Assembly: GCA_022072055.1 (NCBI GenBank)
Contig: JAJVIK010000002.1
Coordinates: forward strand, 43,605-107,604
Length of the DNA stretch: 64,000 bases
DNA from: a bacterium
GTDB taxonomy: Bacteria > Hinthialibacterota > Hinthialibacteria > OLB16
Direction of reading: 5' to 3'
Shown here: one piece after another, positions 51,003 through 59,626 of the stretch
How the letters are laid out: each line of letters starts with the position of its first letter
Numbering within the stretch: the first letter of the stretch is position 1
The notes under the pieces: model-generated
What the model saw: the letters and a program-made list of their open reading frames with translations, nothing else
Database searches by the model: none
Told to the model about the DNA's origin: nothing
Position numbers and translations under genes: made by a program

Positions 51003-52514
51003 ATGACACCCCTGTCCCTTGGGAGAGAAACGCTTACCCTCTTCACCGGCCGTCTCGCCAACCTGATTCTTTCCATGGCGGGTCTGGCCCTCTATCCGGC
51101 CCTCCTGGGGCCTCAGGCCCACGGCATCCTCCAGAATTACTTCGGTCTGTTTCTGCTGCTCCTCGGATTCCTCAACGGCTGCGCGGCGCCCATGATGGCG
51201 CACTTTGTGGCCATCTATCGCGTGTCCGACCCACCCCGACAGGGGGTCTTGGCGGCTCAGGTGTTCCGCTGGTTCGCGGTGGTCCTGTTTTCGCTGTGGA
51301 TTCTCTACCCATTTCTCCAGGACCGGACCGGTTTTGGATGGATCTTTCTTGGAGTGGCCTGTTCGGGAGCGGCGCAGCTCCTGGCCGCGGCAGAATATGG
51401 TCTCGGCAGACTCGGCCCCTCGACCTGGTTTCCTGTTTTGATCCTGTTTCTCCGCCTCGTTCTCATTTGTGGGGCGGCCTGGTGGGTGAGGCGGGGAACC
51501 TCTGTCCTGAACTTGGAGGATTGGGCCATCCGCGCGATTCCACCGCTCCTGCTGTTATGCTCCATCCCCTCGCTCCTGTGGACCTCCGCCTCGTGCCATA
51601 AACGGCGCGCCATGTTCTTCGTATCCGGCGCGCCGACCACCACCCAGTCTCTGTCACTTTTTCCCTGGACCGAGATTCGGGCGCTGGGGATTGCCGCGAT
51701 GGTCGGCCAGCTGATCTATCAATCCGCCACCCGCTCCCTGGTTCCGCTCTCGCATCAGCTTGGGTTCTCCAAGGAGCAGGTGGGTTACTTTGGGCTGGCG
51801 ATGCAGGGGTTTGGCTTGGTGGTGTACCTCGCGGGGATCTTCAGCGTGAGCGCCTACCCTTGGTTGGTCTCCGCTCAGGAAGCTGGGGAAGGGGACCGCT
51901 TTCGGAGAATCCAGGGAGAGGCTTGGCGGATGAGCGGACTGCTCGGAGGCTGGGTGGTCACCGGCATGGTCGGCATGGCGCACCCCCTTGTCTGGATCGT
52001 GCTCGGCGAGGAATACCGCCCGGATATCGATCTGATCGTTCACCTGATCCAGGTTTCCGCGCTGGCGGGGGCGTTCATGCTGGCCGCCGAATTCCATCTC
52101 CGCATGCTTCTGTGCCTCACCGCGATGACCCGGTATCTCATCGCGCTCGTGGCCGGTTTCGCGATTTCGGTCCCGTACCTTGTGTGGGTGATCCTTGCCG
52201 GTCGCGGTATCGCGGAGTTTTCCTGGACCCTTCCTCTCGGGGTAGGCGGCCTGATGGTTCTGTCCTTGGCGCTTTCCCCCAAGACCGAGGGGTTCTACCG
52301 GGTCTCCGGAGCGGCGCTGCTCTCCGGCGGCATCGCGCTGCTGGCGGGGGTTCCCTTCGCGGGGGAGACCTACCTCTCCTTATTCATCGAGGGGACCGTG
52401 CTGAGCGTGACCTATGGCGCCTGTGCTTGGCTGCTCGGCTTGGCTCGTCGAGAGGACCTTGCCCGAGTCTTCCGCGCGGGAAGGCCGCGTGTGGATGAGG
52501 TTCCCCCCACATGA
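51003..52514 (+). CDS. Polysaccharide flippase-like (MOP superfamily) membrane protein
   Basis: A 503-residue protein with about 12-14 hydrophobic helices and few charged loops, starting 11 bp after trpC. Its pattern of helices and GRLANLILSMAGLALYPALL near the start resembles Wzx/oligosaccharide flippases, but a Wzx-specific motif is not seen. It ends with ATGA overlap with a glycosyltransferase, which supports a glycan export role. Confidence 0.7.
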   Translation: MTPLSLGRETLTLFTGRLANLILSMAGLALYPALLGPQAHGILQNYFGLFLLLLGFLNGCAAPMMAHFVAIYRVSDPPRQGVLAAQVFRWFAVVLFSLWILYPFLQDRTGFGWIFLGVACSGAAQLLAAAEYGLGRLGPSTWFPVLILFLRLVLICGAAWWVRRGTSVLNLEDWAIRAIPPLLLLCSIPSLLWTSASCHKRRAMFFVSGAPTTTQSLSLFPWTEIRALGIAAMVGQLIYQSATRSLVPLSHQLGFSKEQVGYFGLAMQGFGLVVYLAGIFSVSAYPWLVSAQEAGEGDRFRRIQGEAWRMSGLLGGWVVTGMVGMAHPLVWIVLGEEYRPDIDLIVHLIQVSALAGAFMLAAEFHLRMLLCLTAMTRYLIALVAGFAISVPYLVWVILAGRGIAEFSWTLPLGVGGLMVLSLALSPKTEGFYRVSGAALLSGGIALLAGVPFAGETYLSLFIEGTVLSVTYGACAWLLGLARREDLARVFRAGRPRVDEVPPT

Positions 52515-53734
52515 GAGCGCGCGCTTGTCCGAGAGTACTGGTGCTTGCGACGACCTTCCCGCGTTGGGTCGGGGACAGCGAGCCGGCGTTTGTCTGGGAC
52601 CTGACTTGTCGCCTTACGGGGCGTGGTTATGGCTGCACGGTCCTCGTCCCGCATGCGCCAGGAGCTCGAGTTCAAGAGGAATGGGAGGGGGTGCGCGTCA
52701 TTCGCTTTCGATACGCTCCGGAACCCTTGGAAAAAGTCTGCTACGAGGGGGGCGCGCTTCCCAACCTGAGAGCCTCGTGGCGGGCGCGGCTGGCTCTTCC
52801 CAGTCTCTTAGTCGCCCAACGGGCGGCGATCCGAAGGCTTATTGGATCCGGCGATTTTGACCTGGTGCACTCGCACTGGATCATCCCACAAGGTTTTTTA
52901 GCAGCGGGCGCGTGCCGGAAGGGGGGGATTCCCTTGCTGCTCACCGCGCACGCGGGGGATGTCTTTGGGCTGCGTGGTCCGCTCCGTCGATCCGCTCGGA
53001 TGGCGCTTGGCGGAGCTTCGGCGGTCACCGCCAACAGCCGGGCCACCGCCGAGGCAGTCCGATCCATCCATCCGGACTCCGATCCGATCCTCATCCCGAT
53101 GGGAGTGGACCTTACCCAGTTCACCCAGGCGCCTGATGAGAATCGGGTGCAACTGGAGGGCAACCCAAGCCTGCTCGCGGTGGGACGGTTCGCGGAGAAG
53201 AAGGGATTTCATGTCCTCATCGAGGCGCTCCCAAAGCTTCTTGAACGTCTGCCGGAATCGCATCTTCACTTGGTCGGCTTTGGACCCTGGGAGGCCCGTC
53301 TTCGCGAGCTGGCTTCCTCGCTGAGACTTGATTCTCGCGTTCGTTTTCATGGGCCGGTCCCGCATTCCGAGATCTCCAGCTTCTTCAGGGGGGCGGACCT
53401 CTTCGTGCAACCCTCTCTCGCGGATGCCGGAGGGGACCGGGAGGGTTTGGGGGTGACCCTTCTGGAAGCGATGGCCACGGGAGTCCCGGTGGTGGCCTCG
53501 CGTTCGGGTGGGATTCCCGATGTCTTGGAGGATGCCGAGCATGGCATCCTTGTGGAGCCTGGGAATCCGACGGTATTGGCGGAGGGGCTTCATACCCTTT
53601 GGACCTCGCCGGAAAGGCTGCGCATGGCGGAGGCCGCAAGGGCGCGTGTCTCGGAGCGCTTCTCTTGGGATTCCATCGCGGACCGTTTCGCGGACCTGTA
53701 TACCCGACTGCTCTCCTTCAAGCGCGCCCACTAA
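52511..53734 (+). CDS. Family 4-type glycosyltransferase
   Basis: A 407-residue GT-B retaining glycosyltransferase. VLVLATTFPRWVGDSEPAFV opens the N-terminal domain; DLVHSHWIIPQGFLA, LLAVGRFAEKKGFHVLI and the E-x7-E motif in EGLGVTLLEAMATGVPVVAS (nucleotide-sugar binding) complete it. It transfers a sugar from a nucleotide donor in the cytosol, probably to a polysaccharide or glycolipid. ATGA overlap with the flippase-like gene. Confidence 0.9.
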   Translation: MRARACPRVLVLATTFPRWVGDSEPAFVWDLTCRLTGRGYGCTVLVPHAPGARVQEEWEGVRVIRFRYAPEPLEKVCYEGGALPNLRASWRARLALPSLLVAQRAAIRRLIGSGDFDLVHSHWIIPQGFLAAGACRKGGIPLLLTAHAGDVFGLRGPLRRSARMALGGASAVTANSRATAEAVRSIHPDSDPILIPMGVDLTQFTQAPDENRVQLEGNPSLLAVGRFAEKKGFHVLIEALPKLLERLPESHLHLVGFGPWEARLRELASSLRLDSRVRFHGPVPHSEISSFFRGADLFVQPSLADAGGDREGLGVTLLEAMATGVPVVASRSGGIPDVLEDAEHGILVEPGNPTVLAEGLHTLWTSPERLRMAEAARARVSERFSWDSIADRFADLYTRLLSFKRAH

Positions 53735-53735
53735 C

Positions 53736-53758
53736 TTGACCGGGACACTCTCTGTCCC
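53736..53758 (+). promoter_or_regulatory. Possible TA operator/promoter
   Basis: TTGACC (53736-53741) is followed directly by GGGACA-CTCTC-TGTCCC (53742-53758), a perfect 6-bp inverted repeat with a 5-base spacer. It lies 48 bp before the antitoxin ATG, where auto-repression sites of TA operons usually occur. The -10 box is weak (TCAAAC). Confidence 0.35.
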
Positions 53759-53806
53759 TCAAACTGAATGGAACCATTGGTGCGCCGGGATTAGGGAGGT
53801 TGGAGC

Positions 53807-54067
53807 ATGACCACGCTTCGAGCCGAGGATGTGTGCATTCCGGAATCAGTCTTGACCAGTATTCTTGAAGGGAAAGAGCGTGTTTGGGTGGAGCAAGCGG
53901 GCAAACCGATTGCGGCGATGGTCTCCATTGAGGATTTGAAGCTACTCGAGCTTTACGAAGACCTTCTGGATTCCCAAGAGGCCGAGAGAGCCCTGAAGGA
54001 GTTTGAGGAAAGCGGAGAGCCTTCCATCCCGTATGAGGCGATCCGCAGGGAACTTGGATTGGAATGA
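53807..54067 (+). CDS. Phd/YefM-family antitoxin
   Basis: An 86-residue protein. The N-terminal MTTLRAEDVCIPESVL and WVEQAGKPIAAMVSIEDLKLLE pattern is that of Phd/YefM DNA-binding antitoxins, and the C-terminal helix ALKEFEESGEPSIPYEAI would wrap the toxin. AGGGAGGTTGGAGC gives a strong ribosome site. It overlaps the toxin gene by ATGA. Confidence 0.88.
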   Translation: MTTLRAEDVCIPESVLTSILEGKERVWVEQAGKPIAAMVSIEDLKLLELYEDLLDSQEAERALKEFEESGEPSIPYEAIRRELGLE

Positions 54068-54330
54068 ATTACGAAGTCCGTTTCGTTCCCTCGGCATGGA
54101 AGGCCTTCAAGTCCCTGCCAAGGGAGATTCAAGGGCGAATGGACTACCGAATCCTCTCGCTCATGTCCAATCCGAGACCCACAGGGTGTAAGCCTTTGAT
54201 TGGGGCCAAGGACAGGTTCCGCATTCGTATTGGAGACTACCGCGTGATCTACCAGGTATCGGACCAGGATCTCCTTGTATTGGTCTTGCGGATTGCCCAC
54301 CGCAAAGACGCGTACCGGAAAGGTTTCTGA
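54064..54330 (+). CDS. RelE/ParE-family toxin
   Basis: An 88-residue toxin. MNYEVRFVPSAWKAFKSLPR, then GCKPLIGAKDRFRIRIGDYR and VIYQVSDQDLLVLVLRIAHR, give the complete RelE fold with the basic patch and end HRKDAY. It probably cleaves mRNA at the ribosome, unlike the truncated relative at 9341. Its start overlaps the antitoxin stop. Confidence 0.9.
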   Translation: MNYEVRFVPSAWKAFKSLPREIQGRMDYRILSLMSNPRPTGCKPLIGAKDRFRIRIGDYRVIYQVSDQDLLVLVLRIAHRKDAYRKGF

Positions 54331-54348
54331 AACGAGGTCAGTGAGCTA

Positions 54349-55665
54349 GTGCCGTCAACCCCCATGGAAAGCCCCAACCTGATCGAAACCCGCCTCACCG
54401 AGGAGCTCGCCGAGTACCAAGCGGAAATCGCCGAGTTCACCTCGGAGGAGCTCCGCGCGTTGGTCGTGCTCGACCAATGCGTGCGCGGGACCATGGACCC
54501 ACTCAAGCTCAATCTTCTCTTTGAGCACATGTTCGAAGAGCTCGGGTTCCGGTCCGACATCCATGTGCACGCCGAGGAGGCGGGGATTACCGAGGAAGGG
54601 GTCGCCGAAGCGCCGCCCGAGGGCTGCCTGCGCATTCACTTCGACCCTACCCCCGAGATCACTCGGGATGACTTCGAGGGATGGATCGACCTCTATCCGC
54701 TGGATCCCGGTCGAAACCGGGACTCGCGGGACATCCGATTCATCGAATTCTTCTGCCGTCGAATCGGCGTGGTGCTCGCCCACCAGTGGATGTATCAAGC
54801 CCTGTCGCGCACCCATGAGCGTCTCCGCTCCGCGGTCAACACGGTCCAGGAAATCTCCGCCTTTGTCGGCCATGAGATTCGCAGCCCGATCGCCTCGCTA
54901 CTCTCGCTCGCGTTCCTGATGAAAGATCAGATCCGTGAGATGAGCCTGGAGACTCCCGCCCCGGGCGAGAGCTGGAAGAGCCTGGTGGACAAGATGGCCC
55001 AGGCCGTGGCTTTGCTCGAGAAAATCACGCGCTCCACTTATCTCCTCGGAACTCTCGACATCGATCCCAAGGCGGTGACCCGCTCCCGGGAATGGACCGA
55101 GCTGGGCAAAAGCCTGCTTGTGACAGCCGCTTCGGCCTATTCGTTCGATCTGCGGCGTCGCGGACTGCTGCTTGTGATCCGCCGCGAGTCCCGATTCGCG
55201 CATGATTATGTTCTGGTTCACCACTCTTGGTTTGACGCCATCTTCGACAACCTTCTGGGAAACGCCATCAAGTACTCGGTCGAGGGCGGGAGGATCGATT
55301 TCTCGATCCTCAAAGATGACGGGGCCTATGTGATCCATGTCAGCAACCCGGTGGAGAATCCGCCCTCTCCGGAGCGACTGAATCGCCTCTTCGAGAAGGG
55401 CTATCGCGGCGCGGAGGCGGATTTCAACATGCAAGCCATCGGGGCGAACCAGGGGCTGGGCCTGTATTTCGTGAACCGGATCACCACGCTTGGGTACGGA
55501 GGACGGGTGCGGGTCTGGCTGGACAACGACCGGAATCGGGATGGCTCGGCCGAGAAGGACCTTGTGGAAACACAGGTCTTCGGCGACCCGGAGTCCTCCA
55601 AGACGACCACCGGCGCGCCTTATTTCCACATCGAGATCCGCATTCCCGAATCGGCGCTGCAATAG
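54349..55665 (+). CDS. Soluble histidine kinase
   Basis: A 438-residue sensor kinase without membrane helices. The N-terminal 170 residues may hold a GAF-like sensor domain. The H-box FVGHEIRSPIASL has H175 as phospho-acceptor; the N-box is FDNLLGNAIKYS (N301, N305), and a G-box QGLGLYFVNR follows. A 50-residue insert follows in the ATPase domain (RNRDGSAEKDLVETQVFGD). No response regulator is adjacent, so it is an orphan. Start GTG (GAGG 11 bp upstream) or ATG at 54364. Confidence 0.9.
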   Translation: MPSTPMESPNLIETRLTEELAEYQAEIAEFTSEELRALVVLDQCVRGTMDPLKLNLLFEHMFEELGFRSDIHVHAEEAGITEEGVAEAPPEGCLRIHFDPTPEITRDDFEGWIDLYPLDPGRNRDSRDIRFIEFFCRRIGVVLAHQWMYQALSRTHERLRSAVNTVQEISAFVGHEIRSPIASLLSLAFLMKDQIREMSLETPAPGESWKSLVDKMAQAVALLEKITRSTYLLGTLDIDPKAVTRSREWTELGKSLLVTAASAYSFDLRRRGLLLVIRRESRFAHDYVLVHHSWFDAIFDNLLGNAIKYSVEGGRIDFSILKDDGAYVIHVSNPVENPPSPERLNRLFEKGYRGAEADFNMQAIGANQGLGLYFVNRITTLGYGGRVRVWLDNDRNRDGSAEKDLVETQVFGDPESSKTTTGAPYFHIEIRIPESALQ

Positions 55666-55725
55666 CCCGCACGGTCTTCGCCTGGCTGGGAACTGTCCGC
55701 CCTTTGGGTGGGGGGCTTCGTGGAA

Positions 55726-56478
55726 TCAGTACAGAAACCAATGCTCAACTGAGGAGACACTCTCTTGAACCTTCACCTCAAGGACAGGGCGAGCGCTGGC
55801 CCCGCCTTCGGAAGAGGTGAAGGTTCGCGCGGTGCGGAGGGTTCCACTCTCATCCCCCACCACCATCCACCCGAAATTGGTCGCGGAATTGTCCAGCCAT
55901 CCCTGAACATCCGCGCCCATCGCGGCGCTGGACCATCGGGGGCTTCCGCTCCGTCCCACCAAGGTCGTTGCGCTTGCGGCGCCGAAATCGCCGCCGGGGG
56001 CGGTCCAGGTTTCCTGTCCATGTTTGTTTGAAGTCCAGGTGGCGTCTCCCGGCGCGGCCGCGGCTCCGCGATTCCCCCCGCTGACCGACCCTTCTCCCCA
56101 ATCCTTCAGAATCGGATGGAGCGAAGCGGGGACATCATCCGGTCCGGTGGGGGGCGAACCCGAAACCGTGAGCCTCAGGGTCACATCCAGAACGATCGCT
56201 CCAGCGGGGATGCCGGTGAGATCAAAGCGGATCGCGGCGCGGCGGAGCGCGCCCGTGGGAGGCGCGGGGGCGTTGTCTCCCGTGCGCCCGACATGAAATT
56301 CAGGAAACCCCCCGTTGGAAAAGTTCGGCTCCTCTTCGTAGAGGCCGGCATCGTCACTTCCCGTGTAACCGTTTGATCCCTGCTGGAGCGTGACAACCGA
56401 GACCTGAGAATAGGTGGGAGCGGAAAGAAGGAATGCCGCGACCCAGGTCGCGGTCCTCAGGGGAAGTCGGGCGGACAT
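55726..56478 (-). CDS. Secreted DNRLRE-domain protein
   Basis: A 250-residue protein with signal peptide MSARLPLRTATWVAAFLLSAPTYS (split at the Ser/Gln). The body matches the DNRLRE beta-sandwich: QGSNGYTGSDDAGLYEEEPN, RAAIRFDLTGIPAGAIVLDV, TLRLTVSG, ADVQGWLDNSATNFGWMVVG and a final ARPVLEVKVQ. Such proteins are exported and often bind carbohydrate. A TATACT (-10) box at 56511-56516 on the minus strand may drive it. The ribosome site is GAGGGG. Confidence 0.8.
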   Translation of the reverse strand: MSARLPLRTATWVAAFLLSAPTYSQVSVVTLQQGSNGYTGSDDAGLYEEEPNFSNGGFPEFHVGRTGDNAPAPPTGALRRAAIRFDLTGIPAGAIVLDVTLRLTVSGSPPTGPDDVPASLHPILKDWGEGSVSGGNRGAAAAPGDATWTSNKHGQETWTAPGGDFGAASATTLVGRSGSPRWSSAAMGADVQGWLDNSATNFGWMVVGDESGTLRTARTFTSSEGGASARPVLEVKVQESVSSVEHWFLY

Positions 56479-56556
56479 GGTTCAACCCCTCATAACCGGT
56501 TTGTCCCTTGAGTATACTCCCAGCCTGGAGACCGTAAAGAGAAAATTTCCACTTCA

Positions 56557-57570
56557 ATGAACCAGGAGTTTGCCGTGGCTAACTTAACCTCAGCCCCCGT
56601 TTCCGAATCCTCGCCCACCCCTCCGACGAAGAGGCATCGCGTGCTGAGGGGATTCATCTATGTTCTCGCGGGGATCGTGCTTGGGATCACTCTGTTTCGG
56701 GTCTGGTGGAACGCCAATTTCTTCAGCGGGTATGATCCCAAGCTTGCGCTGCTGGCCGAGGTGGTCGAGAAGCAAAACAAACCGGGACATGTCCGCGAAA
56801 AGGTGGTCTTTCAGGGGAAGAAGGGCATGAAGGTCCCCGCCCTGCTCCACATGCCCGAGGGGGAAGGGCCGTTCCCGTGTCTGGTGCTTCTCTATGGCAT
56901 CGGACAGGACATGGATTTCGCGGATGAGATCGCCGAGGCGTATGTTCAGGCGGGCTATGCCCTGTTCTGCCCGGAGCAGCTCGGTCGAGGGGAGCGCAAA
57001 AACGAGGTTCCGCGCGAGGGGCTAAAGGCGCTCACCTCCTTCAAGGACCGTCTTTCCTCGACCGTGGTGGAGGCGCGCCGCGCGGTCGATTATCTCTCCA
57101 GCCGTGCGGATATCGATTCAAGCAATCTGACCCTTTGGGGGGTGAGCCTTGGCGCGATTCTGGGAAGCAGCGCGCTGGCGATGGAGCCGCGTTACCGTCA
57201 GGGGTTGCTCATGTGGGGCGGCGGGGATGTCACCGGGATGATGACCCGGAACCGACTGGTGCGCGACAACGCGAGCCGTGGGCAGCGCTTCCTCGCGTTT
57301 CTGGGGGCTTGGTTCCTCGCCCCCGCCGAGCCGTTGTTGCGGATCGACCAGATCGCCCCGCGCCCGCTGCTGTTTCAAAACGCCCTCCAGGATGAGATCA
57401 TCCCGCGCGCCTGCACCGAGGCGTACTACAGCAAGGCGGGGGAGCCGAAGGAGATCCTCTGGTATGACTGCGGTCACGAAAAGGGGCTGAGCCTGGAGCT
57501 GATCCAGAAGATCATCCAGGACCAGATTGCGTGGTTGAAGAGGGTGGGGGAAGGGAAGCAGGCGACCTGA
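56557..57570 (+). CDS. Membrane-anchored alpha/beta hydrolase (dienelactone hydrolase/acetyl-xylan esterase type)
   Basis: A 337-residue hydrolase. Basic N-terminus and one helix (FIYVLAGIVLGITLFRVWW, about 33-51) anchor it with the catalytic domain outside. The nucleophile is S197 in GVSLGA, the acid D279 in ALQDEIIP, and the base H307 in CGHEKG. The lid region CPEQLGRGERKNE resembles acyl-peptide or acetyl-xylan esterases. The substrate is unknown. It lies between the divergent DNRLRE gene and a 229-bp gap. Confidence 0.88.
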   Translation: MNQEFAVANLTSAPVSESSPTPPTKRHRVLRGFIYVLAGIVLGITLFRVWWNANFFSGYDPKLALLAEVVEKQNKPGHVREKVVFQGKKGMKVPALLHMPEGEGPFPCLVLLYGIGQDMDFADEIAEAYVQAGYALFCPEQLGRGERKNEVPREGLKALTSFKDRLSSTVVEARRAVDYLSSRADIDSSNLTLWGVSLGAILGSSALAMEPRYRQGLLMWGGGDVTGMMTRNRLVRDNASRGQRFLAFLGAWFLAPAEPLLRIDQIAPRPLLFQNALQDEIIPRACTEAYYSKAGEPKEILWYDCGHEKGLSLELIQKIIQDQIAWLKRVGEGKQAT

Positions 57571-57799
57571 ATCCCTGATCTCATGCATCAAAAGACGCTG
57601 ATTGTGGGTCTGGCCTCTTCACCGCAATTCGCCGGCCCCGATTCGCGCCGCGTTTGTGTCGCAGCGTGAGCCCCCACTCCCGCCCCTACCCCCTTCGCTC
57701 CCTTCCGCGTCTCGATCTCGCCGTTGACATACCCCCACCCCAGGCATACCTTTTCCCTTTCCGTTTTGCGGACTTTTCCATACACAGGGAGGCTACAGC

Positions 57800-59140
57800 A
57801 TGGCGAAAGAGGGTGTGAAAACCAGACGTGATTTCCTCAAGACAGCGGCGCGGGCAAGCGTCGCCCCGATGATTGTCTCCGCCGCCACTCTCGGGCGCGG
57901 CGGCGCGGTGGCCGCCAACGACCGCATCGGCATCGGCTTCATCGCCTTCGGCGACCGGGTCAAGGGCGGGTTGTTCCCCGATTTCAAGCAGCACCCGGTC
58001 TGCCATTTCGTGGCCGCCGCGGATGTGGATTCCGCGCATCGCTACAACTTCATCAAGGCGGTCGGCGAGGAGCGCCCGACCTACAACGACTACCGCGAGC
58101 TGCTCGAACGCAAGGACATCGACGCCGTGGTGATTGCCACCCCGGACCACTGGCACGCCAGGGCGATCATTGAGTCGGCCAACGCCGGTAAGGACATCTA
58201 CTGCGAAAAGCCGATGACCCTCACCATCGAGGAGGGCAAGCGCTGCGTGGCCGCGGTCCGCAACAATCGGCGTGTGTTTCAGACCGGCTCCCAGCAGCGC
58301 TCGGACTCCCGCTTCCGGAAAGCCTGCGAGCTGGTCCGCAACGGCTACATTGGAAAGGTCGAATTGATCGAGACCTTCATCGGTGGCGGCCCGACCGGAG
58401 GAACGGACGTTGACATCGATCCGCCTCCGGGGTTGGATTGGGATCGTTGGCTCGGACAGGCTCCGGTGGTTCCCTACCGCAAGACCCGCTGCCACTATGA
58501 GTTTCGTTGGTGGTACGCCTACTCCGGCGGCAAGATGACCGACTGGGGCGCGCACCACAACGACATCGCCCAGTGGGGCAACGGCACCGATTATTCCGGA
58601 CCGATCAGCGCCGAGGGGGAAGCCACTTTTCCCGAGCCGGGAGGGTATGACACCGCGCTCACCTTCAAGATCCGTTATGAGTACAAGGATGCCGCTCCGG
58701 TGATCTGCAACAGCGAGGGGCGCAACGGCGTGATCTTCACCGGCAGCGAGGGCAAGGTGTTTGTTTCCCGGAGCGAGATCGAAACCACTCCCACGGAGCT
58801 CGCCAACATCGAGTTCAAGGACAGCGACCTGCGCTTGTACAAGAGCGACAACCACCAGCTCAATTTCCTCGAGTGCGTGAAGACCCGCGAGGACCCGATC
58901 TGTCACGTGGAGGTCGGCCATCGCTCGGTGACTGTTTGCCACCTGGGGAACATCGCGATCCGGTTGGGGCGGAAGATCCAGTGGGATCCCGAGAAGGAGG
59001 AGATTGTCGGTGATCCCGAGGCGCATGATTGGATGACCCGCCCGCAACGGCACCCCTATGAGGTTCCGGAGGTCAAGGTGCGTCGCTCCTCACGGCGTCC
59101 GGCGGCCATGAACCGGAGGTCCTTCATCAGTCGCGGCTAA
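57800..59140 (+). CDS. Tat-exported Gfo/Idh/MocA oxidoreductase
   Basis: A 446-residue NAD-dependent sugar oxidoreductase. Tat leader KTRRDFLKTAARASVAPM. The Rossmann start IGIGFIAFGDRVKG deviates from the usual GxGxxG-like VGFIGCGGRG. DIDAVVIATPDHWHARAI, KDIYCEKPMTLTIEEG (catalytic Lys in EKP), FQTGSQQRSD and KMTDWGAHHNDIAQWG (active-site Asp/His) are conserved. This subgroup is abundant in planctomycete-type genomes. It has its own terminator. Confidence 0.93.
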   Translation: MAKEGVKTRRDFLKTAARASVAPMIVSAATLGRGGAVAANDRIGIGFIAFGDRVKGGLFPDFKQHPVCHFVAAADVDSAHRYNFIKAVGEERPTYNDYRELLERKDIDAVVIATPDHWHARAIIESANAGKDIYCEKPMTLTIEEGKRCVAAVRNNRRVFQTGSQQRSDSRFRKACELVRNGYIGKVELIETFIGGGPTGGTDVDIDPPPGLDWDRWLGQAPVVPYRKTRCHYEFRWWYAYSGGKMTDWGAHHNDIAQWGNGTDYSGPISAEGEATFPEPGGYDTALTFKIRYEYKDAAPVICNSEGRNGVIFTGSEGKVFVSRSEIETTPTELANIEFKDSDLRLYKSDNHQLNFLECVKTREDPICHVEVGHRSVTVCHLGNIAIRLGRKIQWDPEKEEIVGDPEAHDWMTRPQRHPYEVPEVKVRRSSRRPAAMNRRSFISRG

Positions 59141-59170
59141 GGCGCGCCCGAAAAGACCAGACAGAGCCCC

Positions 59171-59210
59171 GCCCCGGGGGAGTCAATCCCTCGGGGCCGG
59201 GTTGGTTTTT
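59171..59210 (+). terminator. Rho-independent terminator after the oxidoreductase
   Basis: GCCCCGGGGG (59171-59180) pairs with CCCTCGGGGC (59188-59197; one G-U pair) around loop AGTCAAT. GGTTTTT follows at 59204-59210. Confidence 0.8.
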
Positions 59211-59211
59211 C

Positions 59212-59325
59212 CTAGGCCAAAGCGGCCACATCCACCACCTTGAAGCCTTTCGGCTCGTCAGGGGGCAACTCCAAGACCACCCTCCGGTCCAGGGGAATTG
59301 TCGTGGTCAGCCTGTACTCGGCCAT
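59212..59325 (-). CDS. Tiny antitoxin-like protein
   Basis: A 37-residue open frame with AGGGAGGA 5 bp upstream of its ATG. The sequence AEYRLTTTIPLDRRVVLELP, then PDEPKGFKVVDVAALA, resembles the short beta-type N-termini of some antitoxins (compare the antitoxin at 18614: KYVVTGTLKGDRTVVLD). No toxin gene follows it, so it may be an orphan antitoxin or a fragment. It points towards the terminator of the neighbouring oxidoreductase gene and lies in the 486-bp gap (59141-59626) that holds no other gene. Confidence 0.45.
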   Translation of the reverse strand: MAEYRLTTTIPLDRRVVLELPPDEPKGFKVVDVAALA

Positions 59326-59532
59326 GCTGCTCCTCCCTTGAACGGGTCACTTCTTTATGCCACGAGCCAGGGTGGAAGGTCAGCCGCGAATTGGGATTCA
59401 TCGTGGCGGCCAGGGAGGGCGGAACCGCGTCGCCCGGCTGCGAGAGCATGGGGGGACAGGAAAGAGGGGGGCCCAAGCCTCTCCTCCCGGCGGCTAGGCT
59501 GAATGTGGACTGAGACGCGCAAGAATTAGCGT

Positions 59533-59563
59533 TTGACATTCAGGCCGTTTGGCTGGATATTAA
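59533..59563 (+). promoter_or_regulatory. Candidate promoter of the prepilin-like gene
   Basis: A perfect TTGACA (59533-59538) is followed by GATATT (17-bp spacer) or TATTAA (19-bp spacer). It lies 64 bp before the gene's ATG. Confidence 0.4.
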
Positions 59564-59626
59564 GGTCGGTTTCGACAGGTTCATCTGCCCGCATAGCCAC
59601 AGTTTTCCCAAGGAGGTTGTCGCCCC

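Noticed and set aside
57686-59053. Minus-strand open frame opposite the Gfo/Idh/MocA gene
   Set aside because: The plus frame has the Tat leader, the Rossmann start and EKP motif.
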